Positions 45,531 to 53,552 of a DNA stretch of 64,000 bases are shown piece by piece. Numbering within the stretch: position 1 is the stretch's first letter; each line of letters opens with the position of its first letter. A program made the translations under genes and the position numbers. The notes under the pieces were generated by a model. It saw only the letters and a list, made by a program, of their open reading frames with translations, ran no database searches and was not told where the DNA came from. Source of the DNA: Gammaproteobacteria bacterium (GTDB lineage Bacteria > Pseudomonadota > Gammaproteobacteria > S012-40); NCBI GenBank assembly GCA_029884425.1, contig JAOUHV010000004.1, positions 1-64,000 on the forward strand, written 5' to 3'.

Positions 45531-47351
45531 ATGAATCCTAGAAGAATCAAACGCTTATCTGCTGTTCTCACTAACCAGATTGCCGCTGGAGAAGTGGTCG
45601 AACGCCCAGCCTCGGTGGTAAAAGAGCTGCTGGAGAACAGTATCGATGCCGGTGCAACCCAGGTGGACATCGACATTGAGCAGGGCGGAATCAAGTCCAT
45701 CATCATCCGCGACGACGGTTCGGGCATCCACAAGGACGACCTGCCGCTGGCCCTGAGCCGGCACGCTACTTCCAAAATCTATTCACTGGAAGAACTCGAA
45801 ACCGTGGGAAGCCTGGGGTTTCGTGGCGAGGCTTTGCCCAGTATTAGCTCGGTGTCGCGTTTGGAGTTGAAAACCCGTTTTATTGACGACGAAACCGGCT
45901 GGAAAGTGCGCGCCGATGGTCGAGACGATGTGCTGGATCTGGAGCCCGTGGCCCATCCGGTGGGAACGACTATCGCGGTTCACGATTTATTTTTTAATAC
46001 CCCGGCGCGTCGCAAGTTTTTGCGCACCGAAAAAACCGAATTTACCCATCTCGAAGAGGTGGTCAAGCGCATGGCGTTGGGACGATTCGATCTGGGTTTA
46101 CAGCTTAAACACAACGGCAAACAAGTGTTTCGCCTGCCTGCGGCCACTGATCAGCTCAGTATGGAAAAACGGGTGGCAACTATCTGTGGCAAAGCGTTTA
46201 TCGATAGCGCGGTCCACGTGGAAATGAGTGCCGCGGGATTAACGCTGCGTGGCTGGGTGGGCTTGCCTACGTTTACTCGCAGCCAAGCGGATTTGCAGTA
46301 CTTTTTCGTCAATGGTCGCATGGTCAAGGATCGCTTGGTGACCCACGCCATTCGCCAAGCCTATCAGGATGTCATTTATCACGGGCGGCATCCGGCCTAC
46401 GTGTTGTACTTGTCGCTGGACCCGGCTCTGGTGGACGTAAACGTCCATCCGGCCAAAAGCGAAGTTCGTTTCCGCGAAGGTCGGCTGGTGCATGATTTTC
46501 TGTTTCGCTCACTGCACGATGCCTTGGCGCAGGTGAAGCCGGAGCAGTTGGTTGGTAAAGAATCCAGCAGCCCAGCATTGAATTTGACGTCGTCGATGTC
46601 GGGCACGATGGCCGCGTCGCGACCAGAACAGCAGCACATGAGCCTGGCGGTGCAGGAATCGCGTCCGGCCTATCAATCCGTTTTTTCCGCACCATCGCCT
46701 CGGACAGGTGGAATGGATGCCGGGTTTGCCATGGCCGCAGCGCAATCGCCTGCGGAACAGGAGCGAGTTCCACCGCTGGGATTTGCCATTGCCCAGCTCA
46801 AAGGCATCTACATCCTGGCAGAAAACGAACAGGGTATGGTGCTGGTCGATATGCATGCGGCGCACGAACGAATCACCTACGAGCGGATGAAAACTGCGCT
46901 GGAGGGCGAGGGTATTCGCGCCCAGCCGCTGCTGGTACCGATTATGGTCGCAGTCAGCGAGCGGGAAAGTCGCCTGGTTGAGGAAAACCCCGAGCTGTTC
47001 AGCCAATTTGGTTTTGAGCTGGACGTGATGGGACCTGAGACCATTGCGGTGCGCCAGGTACCTGCGCTGCTGCGCGAGGCAGAGGTTAGCGAGCTGATTC
47101 GTGATGTGTTGTCTGACCTGGTGGAGCTGGGCAGTAGCACCCGCATCCAGGAAAAGCGCAACGAAATTCTGGCCACCATGGCTTGTCATGGCTCGGTGCG
47201 CGCCAATCGCCGCCTGACCATTGCTGAAATGAATGCTTTGCTGCGGGACATGGAACGTACCGAGCGCAGCGGCCAGTGCAATCATGGCCGCCCCACCTGG
47301 GTGCAGTTGGGCTTGGGGGAATTGGACAAACTATTCCTTCGTGGACAATAA
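45531..47351 (+). CDS. mutL: DNA mismatch repair protein MutL (endonuclease type)
   Basis: 606 residues from ATG at 45531; the frame is open upstream through the terminator. The GHKL ATPase domain has [29 protein letters not shown] and [10 protein letters not shown]. After a variable linker (about 335-420), the C-terminal domain carries [12 protein letters not shown] at 440-451, which fits the DQHA(X)2E(X)4E metal site of nicking MutL proteins with Q replaced by M, plus [11 protein letters not shown] and [12 protein letters not shown]. coli MutL lacks these and relies on MutH. mutL stands apart from its frequent partner miaA. Confidence 0.96.
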   Translation: MNPRRIKRLSAVLTNQIAAGEVVERPASVVKELLENSIDAGATQVDIDIEQGGIKSIIIRDDGSGIHKDDLPLALSRHATSKIYSLEELETVGSLGFRGEALPSISSVSRLELKTRFIDDETGWKVRADGRDDVLDLEPVAHPVGTTIAVHDLFFNTPARRKFLRTEKTEFTHLEEVVKRMALGRFDLGLQLKHNGKQVFRLPAATDQLSMEKRVATICGKAFIDSAVHVEMSAAGLTLRGWVGLPTFTRSQADLQYFFVNGRMVKDRLVTHAIRQAYQDVIYHGRHPAYVLYLSLDPALVDVNVHPAKSEVRFREGRLVHDFLFRSLHDALAQVKPEQLVGKESSSPALNLTSSMSGTMAASRPEQQHMSLAVQESRPAYQSVFSAPSPRTGGMDAGFAMAAAQSPAEQERVPPLGFAIAQLKGIYILAENEQGMVLVDMHAAHERITYERMKTALEGEGIRAQPLLVPIMVAVSERESRLVEENPELFSQFGFELDVMGPETIAVRQVPALLREAEVSELIRDVLSDLVELGSSTRIQEKRNEILATMACHGSVRANRRLTIAEMNALLRDMERTERSGQCNHGRPTWVQLGLGELDKLFLRGQ

Positions 47352-47396
47352 TTAGCGCCCATTATTCAACGCCAAACAAGACGGTTTTCAAACATT

Positions 47397-48794
47397 ATGT
47401 CGGTAAAAACGCGCTTTGCGCCCAGTCCCACAGGTTACATTCACTTAGGAAATGCCCGTACCGCGTTGTTCAATGCGCTGAAAGCACGCGCGGGCGGTTG
47501 TTTTTTGCTGCGCATTGAGGACACCGATGAAGAGCGCAGCCGCATGGAATTTGTGCACTCGCTGCAGGAGGATTTGACCTGGCTGGGTTTGGACTGGCAG
47601 GAAGGCCCCATTGTCGGCGGTGATCAGGAACCCTATTTTCAATCTCAGCGCGCCGAGATTTATAACGCCTACTACGACAAGCTGGTCGAGATGGATGCGG
47701 CCTATCCGTGTTTTTGTTCAGAAACTGACCTGAACCTGGAGCGTAAATTCCAGCGCAGCGCAGGCAAACCACCGCGCTACAGTGGCAAGTGCGCCCACCT
47801 GAGCGCCGAGCAACGCGAACAGGCGCTGAAGAAAAATCCCAATCCGACCTTGCGTTTCCGCGTGCCCAAAGACGTACAGATTGAGTTCGAAGATCTGGTG
47901 CGTGGCAAGCAGAGTTTTGCTGCCAACGACATCGGTGATTTCATCATTCGTCGTGGCGACAAAACGGCGGCGTTTTTCTTCAGCAATGCGATTGATGATG
48001 CGCTGATGAAAGTAACCCACGTATTGCGTGGCGAAGATCACTTGGCCAACACGCCGCGCCAGCAACTGATTCTGCAGGCGCTGGGTTTGCCACAAGCGAC
48101 CTACGCGCATATTTCCATGATTGTTGGCCATGATGGTTCACCGTTGTCCAAGCGTCATGGCAGTCGCAGCATTCGCGAACTGCGTGCGCATGGCTATTTG
48201 CCTGAAGCAGTGGTGAATTATCTGGCGCGTTTGGGTCATTATTACGAAGACGACACATTCATGTCGGTGGACGATTTGGGAATCAAGTTTTCACTGGAGC
48301 GCTTGGGCAAATCTGCGGCTAAATACGATCCGCATCAATTGCTGCATTGGCAGCACCAGGCGTTGGCGGCAGCTGATGAAGCAAAAATCTGGGACTGGAT
48401 GGGGCTGGAAGTTCGTGATCTGGTGGGCGAGGAGCGACGCGCCGAGTTTATCGATTTGATTCGTGCCAATGTCAGCTTCCCTGAGCACGCGTTGCATTGG
48501 GCGAAAGTAATTTATGAAGATCCGCTCAATTTGTCCGACGATATGCGCGAAGCTGTTGTGGATGCTGGTCGCCAGTTTTTTGAACAGGCTTTGGTTGCGC
48601 TGGATTTGCATCCTGCCGATTTCAAGGCCTTCTCCGATGAAATCAAAAAGCACACCGGCGCCAAGGGCAAGGCTCTGTTTACGCCGCTGCGGGCAGCCAT
48701 GACTGGCGAATTGGGTGGACCGGAAATGTCCAAATTGATGGTGATTTTAGGCCCCGAGCGTATCGCCCAGCGTCTGCGCGCCTGTCTGATGTAA
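47397..48794 (+). CDS. gltX: Glutamyl-tRNA synthetase
   Basis: 465 residues, class [18 protein letters not shown] contains the HIGH motif (HLGN), [10 protein letters not shown] follows, and SKRHGS is the KMSKS loop (LSKRHG). The CFCSETDLN segment near 102 is the usual zinc-associated part. It charges tRNA-Glu. Divergence between GluRS and GlnRS is clear from the C-terminal alpha-helical anticodon domain. It lies 45 bases after mutL and 19 before cysS. Confidence 0.97.
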   Translation: MSVKTRFAPSPTGYIHLGNARTALFNALKARAGGCFLLRIEDTDEERSRMEFVHSLQEDLTWLGLDWQEGPIVGGDQEPYFQSQRAEIYNAYYDKLVEMDAAYPCFCSETDLNLERKFQRSAGKPPRYSGKCAHLSAEQREQALKKNPNPTLRFRVPKDVQIEFEDLVRGKQSFAANDIGDFIIRRGDKTAAFFFSNAIDDALMKVTHVLRGEDHLANTPRQQLILQALGLPQATYAHISMIVGHDGSPLSKRHGSRSIRELRAHGYLPEAVVNYLARLGHYYEDDTFMSVDDLGIKFSLERLGKSAAKYDPHQLLHWQHQALAAADEAKIWDWMGLEVRDLVGEERRAEFIDLIRANVSFPEHALHWAKVIYEDPLNLSDDMREAVVDAGRQFFEQALVALDLHPADFKAFSDEIKKHTGAKGKALFTPLRAAMTGELGGPEMSKLMVILGPERIAQRLRACLM

Positions 48795-48813
48795 AGAAAA
48801 GAAGCGCCCAATC

Positions 48814-50205
48814 ATGTTGCAAATTTATAACAGCCTGAGCAAAAAGAAAGAGAAGTTCACCCCGCTGAATCCGAACAATGTGCGGATGTACGTGTGTGGT
48901 ATGACCGTATACGACTATTGCCATTTGGGGCATGCGCGCGTACTGGTCGTGTTCGACATGGTCTATCGTCATTTGCGCAAACTCTATGGCGAGAAATCGG
49001 TGACTTACATTCGCAACATCACCGACATCGATGACAAAATCATCAAACGCGCCAACGAAAATGGCGAAGATTTTAATGCACTGACTGGGCGTTTCATTGA
49101 TGAGATGAACAAGGACTCTGATGCGCTGGGCGTGATTCGTCCTGATCAGGAGCCGCGCGCCACCGCGTACATTGGGCAAATCATTGAGATGGTGCAGACC
49201 TTGATTGAAAAAGGTTTGGCCTACGCAGCGAACAATGGCGACGTGTACTACGACGTGAGTAAATTCGAAGGCTATGGCAAATTGTCTGGGCGCTCGCTCA
49301 ACGATATGCAGGCCGGGGCACGCGTGGAAATCGATGAAGTCAAAGATGATCCGATGGACTTCGTGCTGTGGAAAGCCGCAAAACCGGGCGAGCCTTACTG
49401 GGAATCGCCCTGGGGCAATGGTCGCCCAGGCTGGCACATTGAATGTTCGGCGATGTCTACCCATTGTTTGGGTGACAGCTTTGACATTCATGGTGGCGGC
49501 ATGGATTTGAAATTTCCCCATCACGAAAATGAAATTGCCCAGTCCGAAGGTGCAACCGGCAAATGTTTTGCGCATACCTGGATGCACAATGGTCACATCA
49601 TGGTGGACCAGGAAAAAATGTCCAAATCGCTGGGCAACTTTTTCACCGTGCGTGATGTGCTGAAAAAATATTCGGCAGAAACGGTGCGGGCGTTTATTTT
49701 GTCCAGCCATTACCGCAGTCCGTTGAACTACAGCCAGGACAATCTGGATCAGGCCAAAGGCTCGCTGGATCGTTTTTACACAGCATTGCGTGATTTGCCC
49801 GTGCTGGCGGGGACGGAATCTGGCGAATACGCCACGCGTTTTTACGCTGCGCTGAACGATGATTTCAATACCGCTGAAGCGTTTTCGGTGATGTTTGATG
49901 TGGTTAAGGAAATCAATCGTCTCAAAGGCGAAGGCAAAACCCAGGCTGCGGCAGAAATCGCGGGCGTGTTGCGTGGTTTTGGTGCCCAGCTTGGTTTGTT
50001 GCAGCAAGATGTGGATGGGTATTTCCGTGGTTTGGCCAGCGAAGGTGGTTTGTCCGATGCTGACATTGAAGCGTTGATTGTTCAGCGTAACCAGGCCAGG
50101 GCCGACAAAAACTGGGCAGAAGCGGATCGCATTCGCGACGTGTTCAAGGCTGAAGGAATTATTCTGGAAGATGCTGCCGGTAAAACCAGCTGGAAACGCA
50201 GCTAG
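48814..50205 (+). CDS. cysS: Cysteinyl-tRNA synthetase
   Basis: 463 residues, class [19 protein letters not shown] holds the first zinc cysteine and HIGH-like [20 protein letters not shown] carries other zinc ligands, [14 protein letters not shown] the last, and [14 protein letters not shown] is the KMSKS loop. It charges tRNA-Cys. The gltX-cysS pairing differs from Pseudomonas, where cysS sits near glnS and ppiB/lpxH. Ends at a terminator. Confidence 0.97.
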   Translation: MLQIYNSLSKKKEKFTPLNPNNVRMYVCGMTVYDYCHLGHARVLVVFDMVYRHLRKLYGEKSVTYIRNITDIDDKIIKRANENGEDFNALTGRFIDEMNKDSDALGVIRPDQEPRATAYIGQIIEMVQTLIEKGLAYAANNGDVYYDVSKFEGYGKLSGRSLNDMQAGARVEIDEVKDDPMDFVLWKAAKPGEPYWESPWGNGRPGWHIECSAMSTHCLGDSFDIHGGGMDLKFPHHENEIAQSEGATGKCFAHTWMHNGHIMVDQEKMSKSLGNFFTVRDVLKKYSAETVRAFILSSHYRSPLNYSQDNLDQAKGSLDRFYTALRDLPVLAGTESGEYATRFYAALNDDFNTAEAFSVMFDVVKEINRLKGEGKTQAAAEIAGVLRGFGAQLGLLQQDVDGYFRGLASEGGLSDADIEALIVQRNQARADKNWAEADRIRDVFKAEGIILEDAAGKTSWKRS

Positions 50206-50225
50206 AATATTCTGGCCAAGAAATC

Positions 50226-50258
50226 AAAAAGCGCCACTCAACGTGGCGCTTTCTTTTT
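50226..50258 (+). terminator. Intrinsic terminator after cysS
   Basis: AAAGCGCCAC, five-base loop, GTGGCGCTTT, then CTTTTT. The complementary A-run also lets it work for the leftward sulfotransferase transcript. Confidence 0.9.
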
Positions 50259-50280
50259 GGAAAAAATTCAGCAGGCATCA

Positions 50281-51132
50281 TCAGCGTAGATGCAGAAAGG
50301 CAAGACAATCATCGCTCAGGCTGTCGTAGGCTTTTTGCAGAATAGCCTGTTCCATCTCAGGGGTTAAGTGGGCTTTACCATCGCCACTTTGACCTTTGCG
50401 AATGAAACCGTAAGGCTTAAACGCTGGCTTTCCTTGGCGCAGCATCATGAAGCGCGACGCGTTCTGCTTCATCCAGGCGAACGAGGCGAATTCTGTGGCG
50501 CGTTGTTTCTGGGCATCGGTCAGTTCCCAGTCCAGGAAGTGCAAAATTTTCTCGATGTTGGCCGAAAAGTCAGTCAGCAAATCTTCATAACGCAGTAACA
50601 GCACATTGTCCTGGTTGCGATGTGGCCACCAGCTGGATACGTTGCGATACCAGGAACCAAATCCCAGCCATTTTTCAACGTGCTGCTCAAGAGACGAGGG
50701 GACGGGAATATTGTGCGCCTCGCGCGCTTCGTCAGTCATATCGCGAAGATGATGATAAAAACTGACGCAACAGTCGCGAGGATCGCGAAAAGTTAAAATG
50801 ATTCGCGCGATGTCAGCGCCTGGAGTTTGCTCGTAAGTGCAGTGAGTTTTGAACAGGCGCGGGTTGCTCATCTGTTCCAGTTGCTGTTGGCGCTGCGCCT
50901 GGGTTAATTCTGGGCGCGGAAATTCCAGCCAGGGAACGACATCGTCAATGTTGCTGAATGTGTCATCGCCACCTGTGCGTAGTTGATGGAGTATTTGTTG
51001 CATCCAGGTGGTGCCGGCTTTGGGGCCGGTGGTGATTAACACGTCGGTTGCTCTGGGCTGAAAATTGGCCAGCGTGTAGGGATCATGGGTGGGATCGGGT
51101 TGTCCCCACTTGGGGTCGATGGTGGTGTTCAT
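50281..51132 (-). CDS. PAPS-dependent sulfotransferase
   Basis: 283 residues from ATG at 51132 (GGAG six bases upstream). The frame continues open for another 957 bases on this strand, but that part is antisense to the CysG-like gene and is not used. DVLITTGPKAGTTWMQQILHQL is the 5'-phosphosulfate loop (usual PKSGTTW, here with Ala), THCTYEQ and TFRDPRDCCVSFYHHL are the 3'-phosphate site, and FIRKGQSGDGKAHLTPEM resembles the RKGxxGDWK motif of cytosolic sulfotransferases. Acceptor unknown; the closest resemblance is to aryl/amine and steroid enzymes. It is divergent from a CysG-like gene, both linked to sulphur. Confidence 0.9.
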   Translation of the reverse strand: MNTTIDPKWGQPDPTHDPYTLANFQPRATDVLITTGPKAGTTWMQQILHQLRTGGDDTFSNIDDVVPWLEFPRPELTQAQRQQQLEQMSNPRLFKTHCTYEQTPGADIARIILTFRDPRDCCVSFYHHLRDMTDEAREAHNIPVPSSLEQHVEKWLGFGSWYRNVSSWWPHRNQDNVLLLRYEDLLTDFSANIEKILHFLDWELTDAQKQRATEFASFAWMKQNASRFMMLRQGKPAFKPYGFIRKGQSGDGKAHLTPEMEQAILQKAYDSLSDDCLAFLHLR

Positions 51133-51177
51133 GATGGTCTCCAGCGAAAAAAGCAGCAGCCTAGTGTGCACCATTGG

Positions 51178-51209
51178 CATTGTTCCGTCGACTGAATAAC
51201 GGGACAATG
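51178..51209. promoter_or_regulatory. Imperfect palindrome in the sulfotransferase / CysG divergent promoter region
   Basis: CATTGTTCCGT and ACGGGACAATG are 11-base inverted arms with one mismatch, ten bases apart, in the 106-base region between divergent starts. Its symmetry and position suit a regulator operator. Confidence 0.5.
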
Positions 51210-51238
51210 TATGTGTTCGAATGAGTATTGGGTGAGCG

Positions 51239-52264
51239 ATGGAATATTTTCCGATTTTTTTGCAACTGACGCAGCAGCGCGTGCTGGTGGTGGGCGCTGG
51301 TGATGTGGCCGCACGCAAAGTGGGGTTGTTGCTCAAAGCCGGTGCAGATGTGTTTGTGGTTGCACCACAATGTTGCGGCGCGATTCTGTCATGGCGTGAT
51401 CGTGGTGAAGTTAGCGTGGCAATGCGCACGTTTTGCGTGGATGATTTGCACGGCGTGGCTTTGGTGATTGCGGCGACCAACGATGCGAATATCAATGCGC
51501 AGGTTTCTGAGCTCGCCAAACAGCGGCATTTACCGGTGAATGTGGTGGATAGTCCGGCGCTGTGCAGTTTTGTGATGCCGGCGATTATCGATCGCTCGCC
51601 GTTAATGGTTGCGGTGTCCAGTGGTGGCAGTGCGCCGGTGCTGGCCAGAATGCTGCGCGCACGTCTGGAGGCATTGATCCCAATGCAATACGGGCGATTG
51701 GCGCAGTTGGCGGCGGTGTTTAGACAGCAGGTGAAAGATAACATTGTCAGCATGGCGGGGCGGCGGCGATTTTGGGAAAGTGTTTTTGAAGGGCGAATTG
51801 GCGGACAGGTGCTTGCTGGTGGTGATATTTCCCAGGCAGAGCAGCAAATCGCGCAACTGTTAAGTGCAACTGATCCTGCGTTGTCGGGCGGGGCGCAGTT
51901 GACGGTGATCGGTATTGGTTCCGATGATGTAGAAATGCTAAGCCTCAAGGCCAGTCGGGAAATGCAAAAAGCCGATTGGGTGTTTGTGGATGAGCAGGTT
52001 GATGAAGTTATCGTGGAGTGGTGTCGTCGCGATGCGCAGCGACAACGGGTTAGCGAGCCTAATTGGCAATACTGGGCAGACCTGGCCAAAACAGGAAAGC
52101 GAATTGTTTATTTAACCATCGCCGATGTCGCCACGCTGCAGATTGAGTTGCGCGAACCACAACTCAATCTGCTGATGATTCCAGCAACACCGACGGCGAT
52201 GAGTCATGAGGCATCGAACGGCGCAGGTGATGGTTGGCAGCAGTTAATGCGATCGGATCATTAA
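51239..52264 (+). CDS. CysG-like siroheme synthase with a shortened methyltransferase domain
   Basis: 341 residues. The first 200 match the CysG N-terminal half (Met8-like precorrin-2 dehydrogenase/ferrochelatase): EYFPIFLQLTQQRVLVVGAGDVAARKVGLLLKAGA, VVDSPALCSFVMPAIIDRSPLMVAVSSGGSAPVLAR, and a dimerisation helix. From about 218 a methyltransferase start is seen (AQLTVIGIGSDDVEMLSLKASREMQKADWVFVDE), but the chain ends about 120 residues later without the GGDPF and later SAM-binding motifs. It is thus about 115 residues shorter than E. coli CysG (457). It may only oxidise and chelate iron, with methylation done by a separate SUMT. Confidence 0.88.
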   Translation: MEYFPIFLQLTQQRVLVVGAGDVAARKVGLLLKAGADVFVVAPQCCGAILSWRDRGEVSVAMRTFCVDDLHGVALVIAATNDANINAQVSELAKQRHLPVNVVDSPALCSFVMPAIIDRSPLMVAVSSGGSAPVLARMLRARLEALIPMQYGRLAQLAAVFRQQVKDNIVSMAGRRRFWESVFEGRIGGQVLAGGDISQAEQQIAQLLSATDPALSGGAQLTVIGIGSDDVEMLSLKASREMQKADWVFVDEQVDEVIVEWCRRDAQRQRVSEPNWQYWADLAKTGKRIVYLTIADVATLQIELREPQLNLLMIPATPTAMSHEASNGAGDGWQQLMRSDH

Positions 52265-53253
52265 TCGAAGCGTGTTTTGTCGCGTGATTGCCAAAGTTGT
52301 CGCGCCAGCGCCAATGCCGCATCGGCCGTTTTTTCCCGCTGCAGAGTGATTAGCGCAATGGCGCAAGTGCCAATGATGGCAGCTTCGCCGTATTCGTCTG
52401 CGCGTGAGCCCTGCCAAACTTGTTTCAGTTGTGACACATCCATGCTTTCGTTTTTGACGTGGCGCTTGCTAAACATGGCTGGCCAGTGGGTGATGCTGTC
52501 GACGCCCTGATTGACGGCATAGATTTCACAGTCGGCATCGGGATTGAGTTCAGCTTCACCGCCTTCGCCTTTGAACACGCAGCTGTGTTTGTCGCCCAGC
52601 AGCAGCGAGGCTTGCTGATGAATGCGTTGGTAACCTGGGTGAAATATTCCCTGCATAGAATGCGCGGCGTTGCCCGGATTGAGCATTCTGGCGACGGTGT
52701 GCACCGGCGAACGCAGTCCGAGGATGGGTTTGTAGTCGATGATTTGTTGCAAACGCGGTGCGAAAACATCCAGTGGCAGGTAGGCGAAATTGTGCTGCTG
52801 CAGATCGTTGGCCGCCGCTGCAATGGAATGGGCTCTGGAAAGTCCGAAGTGGGGTAGCACGTCTTCGCTGTAGATTCGTCCTGGCGTGTGCGGGCTGGAA
52901 CCCTGCATCAAAACGCGAATGCCGTGCCCAGCCAGCAAAAAGGCACTGAGCATGTACCAGGGAAGTTGGCGGCGCTTGCCGGCATAGCTCGACCAGTCCA
53001 GATCAACAGGGGGCAGGGCCAGCTTGCCAGTGGTGTCGCGGTTGGCCTGGACAAAACCGGCAACTTCTTCGGCGGATTCCTCTTTGACGCGTATCAGCAT
53101 CAAAAAGGCACCTAGCTGCATGGGGTCGACGGCGTCATTGAGTATCATCTGCATCGATTCGCGGGCTTCATCCAGGGTCAGGCTGCGACTGCCATTTTTT
53201 CCTTTACCCAGGATGCGGATATAGGGGGCGAAGGGATGCTCGGTATCGGTCAT
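52261..53253 (-). CDS. ybiB: TrpD2/YbiB-type anthranilate phosphoribosyltransferase-like protein
   Basis: 330 residues. It has the TrpD-like fold order, with helical N-terminal LTLDEARESMQMILNDAVDPMQLGAFLMLIRVKEESAEEVAGF, but the PRPP site GTGGD is replaced by LAGHGIRVLMQG and further on LLGDKHSCVFKGEGGEAELNPD. YbiB proteins bind DNA and are not known to make anthranilate phosphoribosyl compounds. Its 3' end overlaps the CysG-like gene by four bases in converging orientation; cysG-ybiB neighbours are known in several Gammaproteobacteria. Confidence 0.9.
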   Translation of the reverse strand: MTDTEHPFAPYIRILGKGKNGSRSLTLDEARESMQMILNDAVDPMQLGAFLMLIRVKEESAEEVAGFVQANRDTTGKLALPPVDLDWSSYAGKRRQLPWYMLSAFLLAGHGIRVLMQGSSPHTPGRIYSEDVLPHFGLSRAHSIAAAANDLQQHNFAYLPLDVFAPRLQQIIDYKPILGLRSPVHTVARMLNPGNAAHSMQGIFHPGYQRIHQQASLLLGDKHSCVFKGEGGEAELNPDADCEIYAVNQGVDSITHWPAMFSKRHVKNESMDVSQLKQVWQGSRADEYGEAAIIGTCAIALITLQREKTADAALALARQLWQSRDKTRFD

Positions 53254-53445
53254 GGGAAGGGGTCCTGCGTGTGATTAGAACCCATTGTATCGGAACTGTT
53301 TTTTGGCGAATAGTGCGTTTGTGGGATGTTGATGCCGGGGGAAATCATGGTAAAAACACCGGTCAGCGTCGGGAATATGGCGAGGGAGAGGGCAGATTTG
53401 TCGAAATTTTTTACGCAAAATACTGTCTGTACTGCACGAATCCTT

Positions 53446-53451
53446 TATAAT
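53446..53451 (+). promoter_or_regulatory. Candidate -10 element upstream of the ATPase gene
   Basis: A perfect TATAAT in the 299-base gap between divergent ybiB and the ATPase gene, 101 bases before the latter; TGTCTG lies 17 bases upstream as a weak -35. Nothing else is recognised in the gap. Confidence 0.4.
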
Positions 53452-53552
53452 CCACACGTTTTCATGGAAATGAACTGACTAACGGTTAATTTGTCTGTGG
53501 TTTCACCGATAACCGGGTGAATGCGGTCATACGGACCTAGGGAAAATATTGA

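Noticed and set aside
48679-50007. 442-codon minus-strand frame across gltX/cysS
   Set aside because: Antisense to cysS, His/Phe-rich composition typical of a shadow frame, no motif.
51133-52089. Long open frame on the minus strand continuous with the sulfotransferase, suggesting a 602-residue fusion
   Set aside because: The upstream half is antisense to the well-conserved CysG-like gene, shows no family similarity, and the sulfotransferase has its own ATG with GGAG at 51132.
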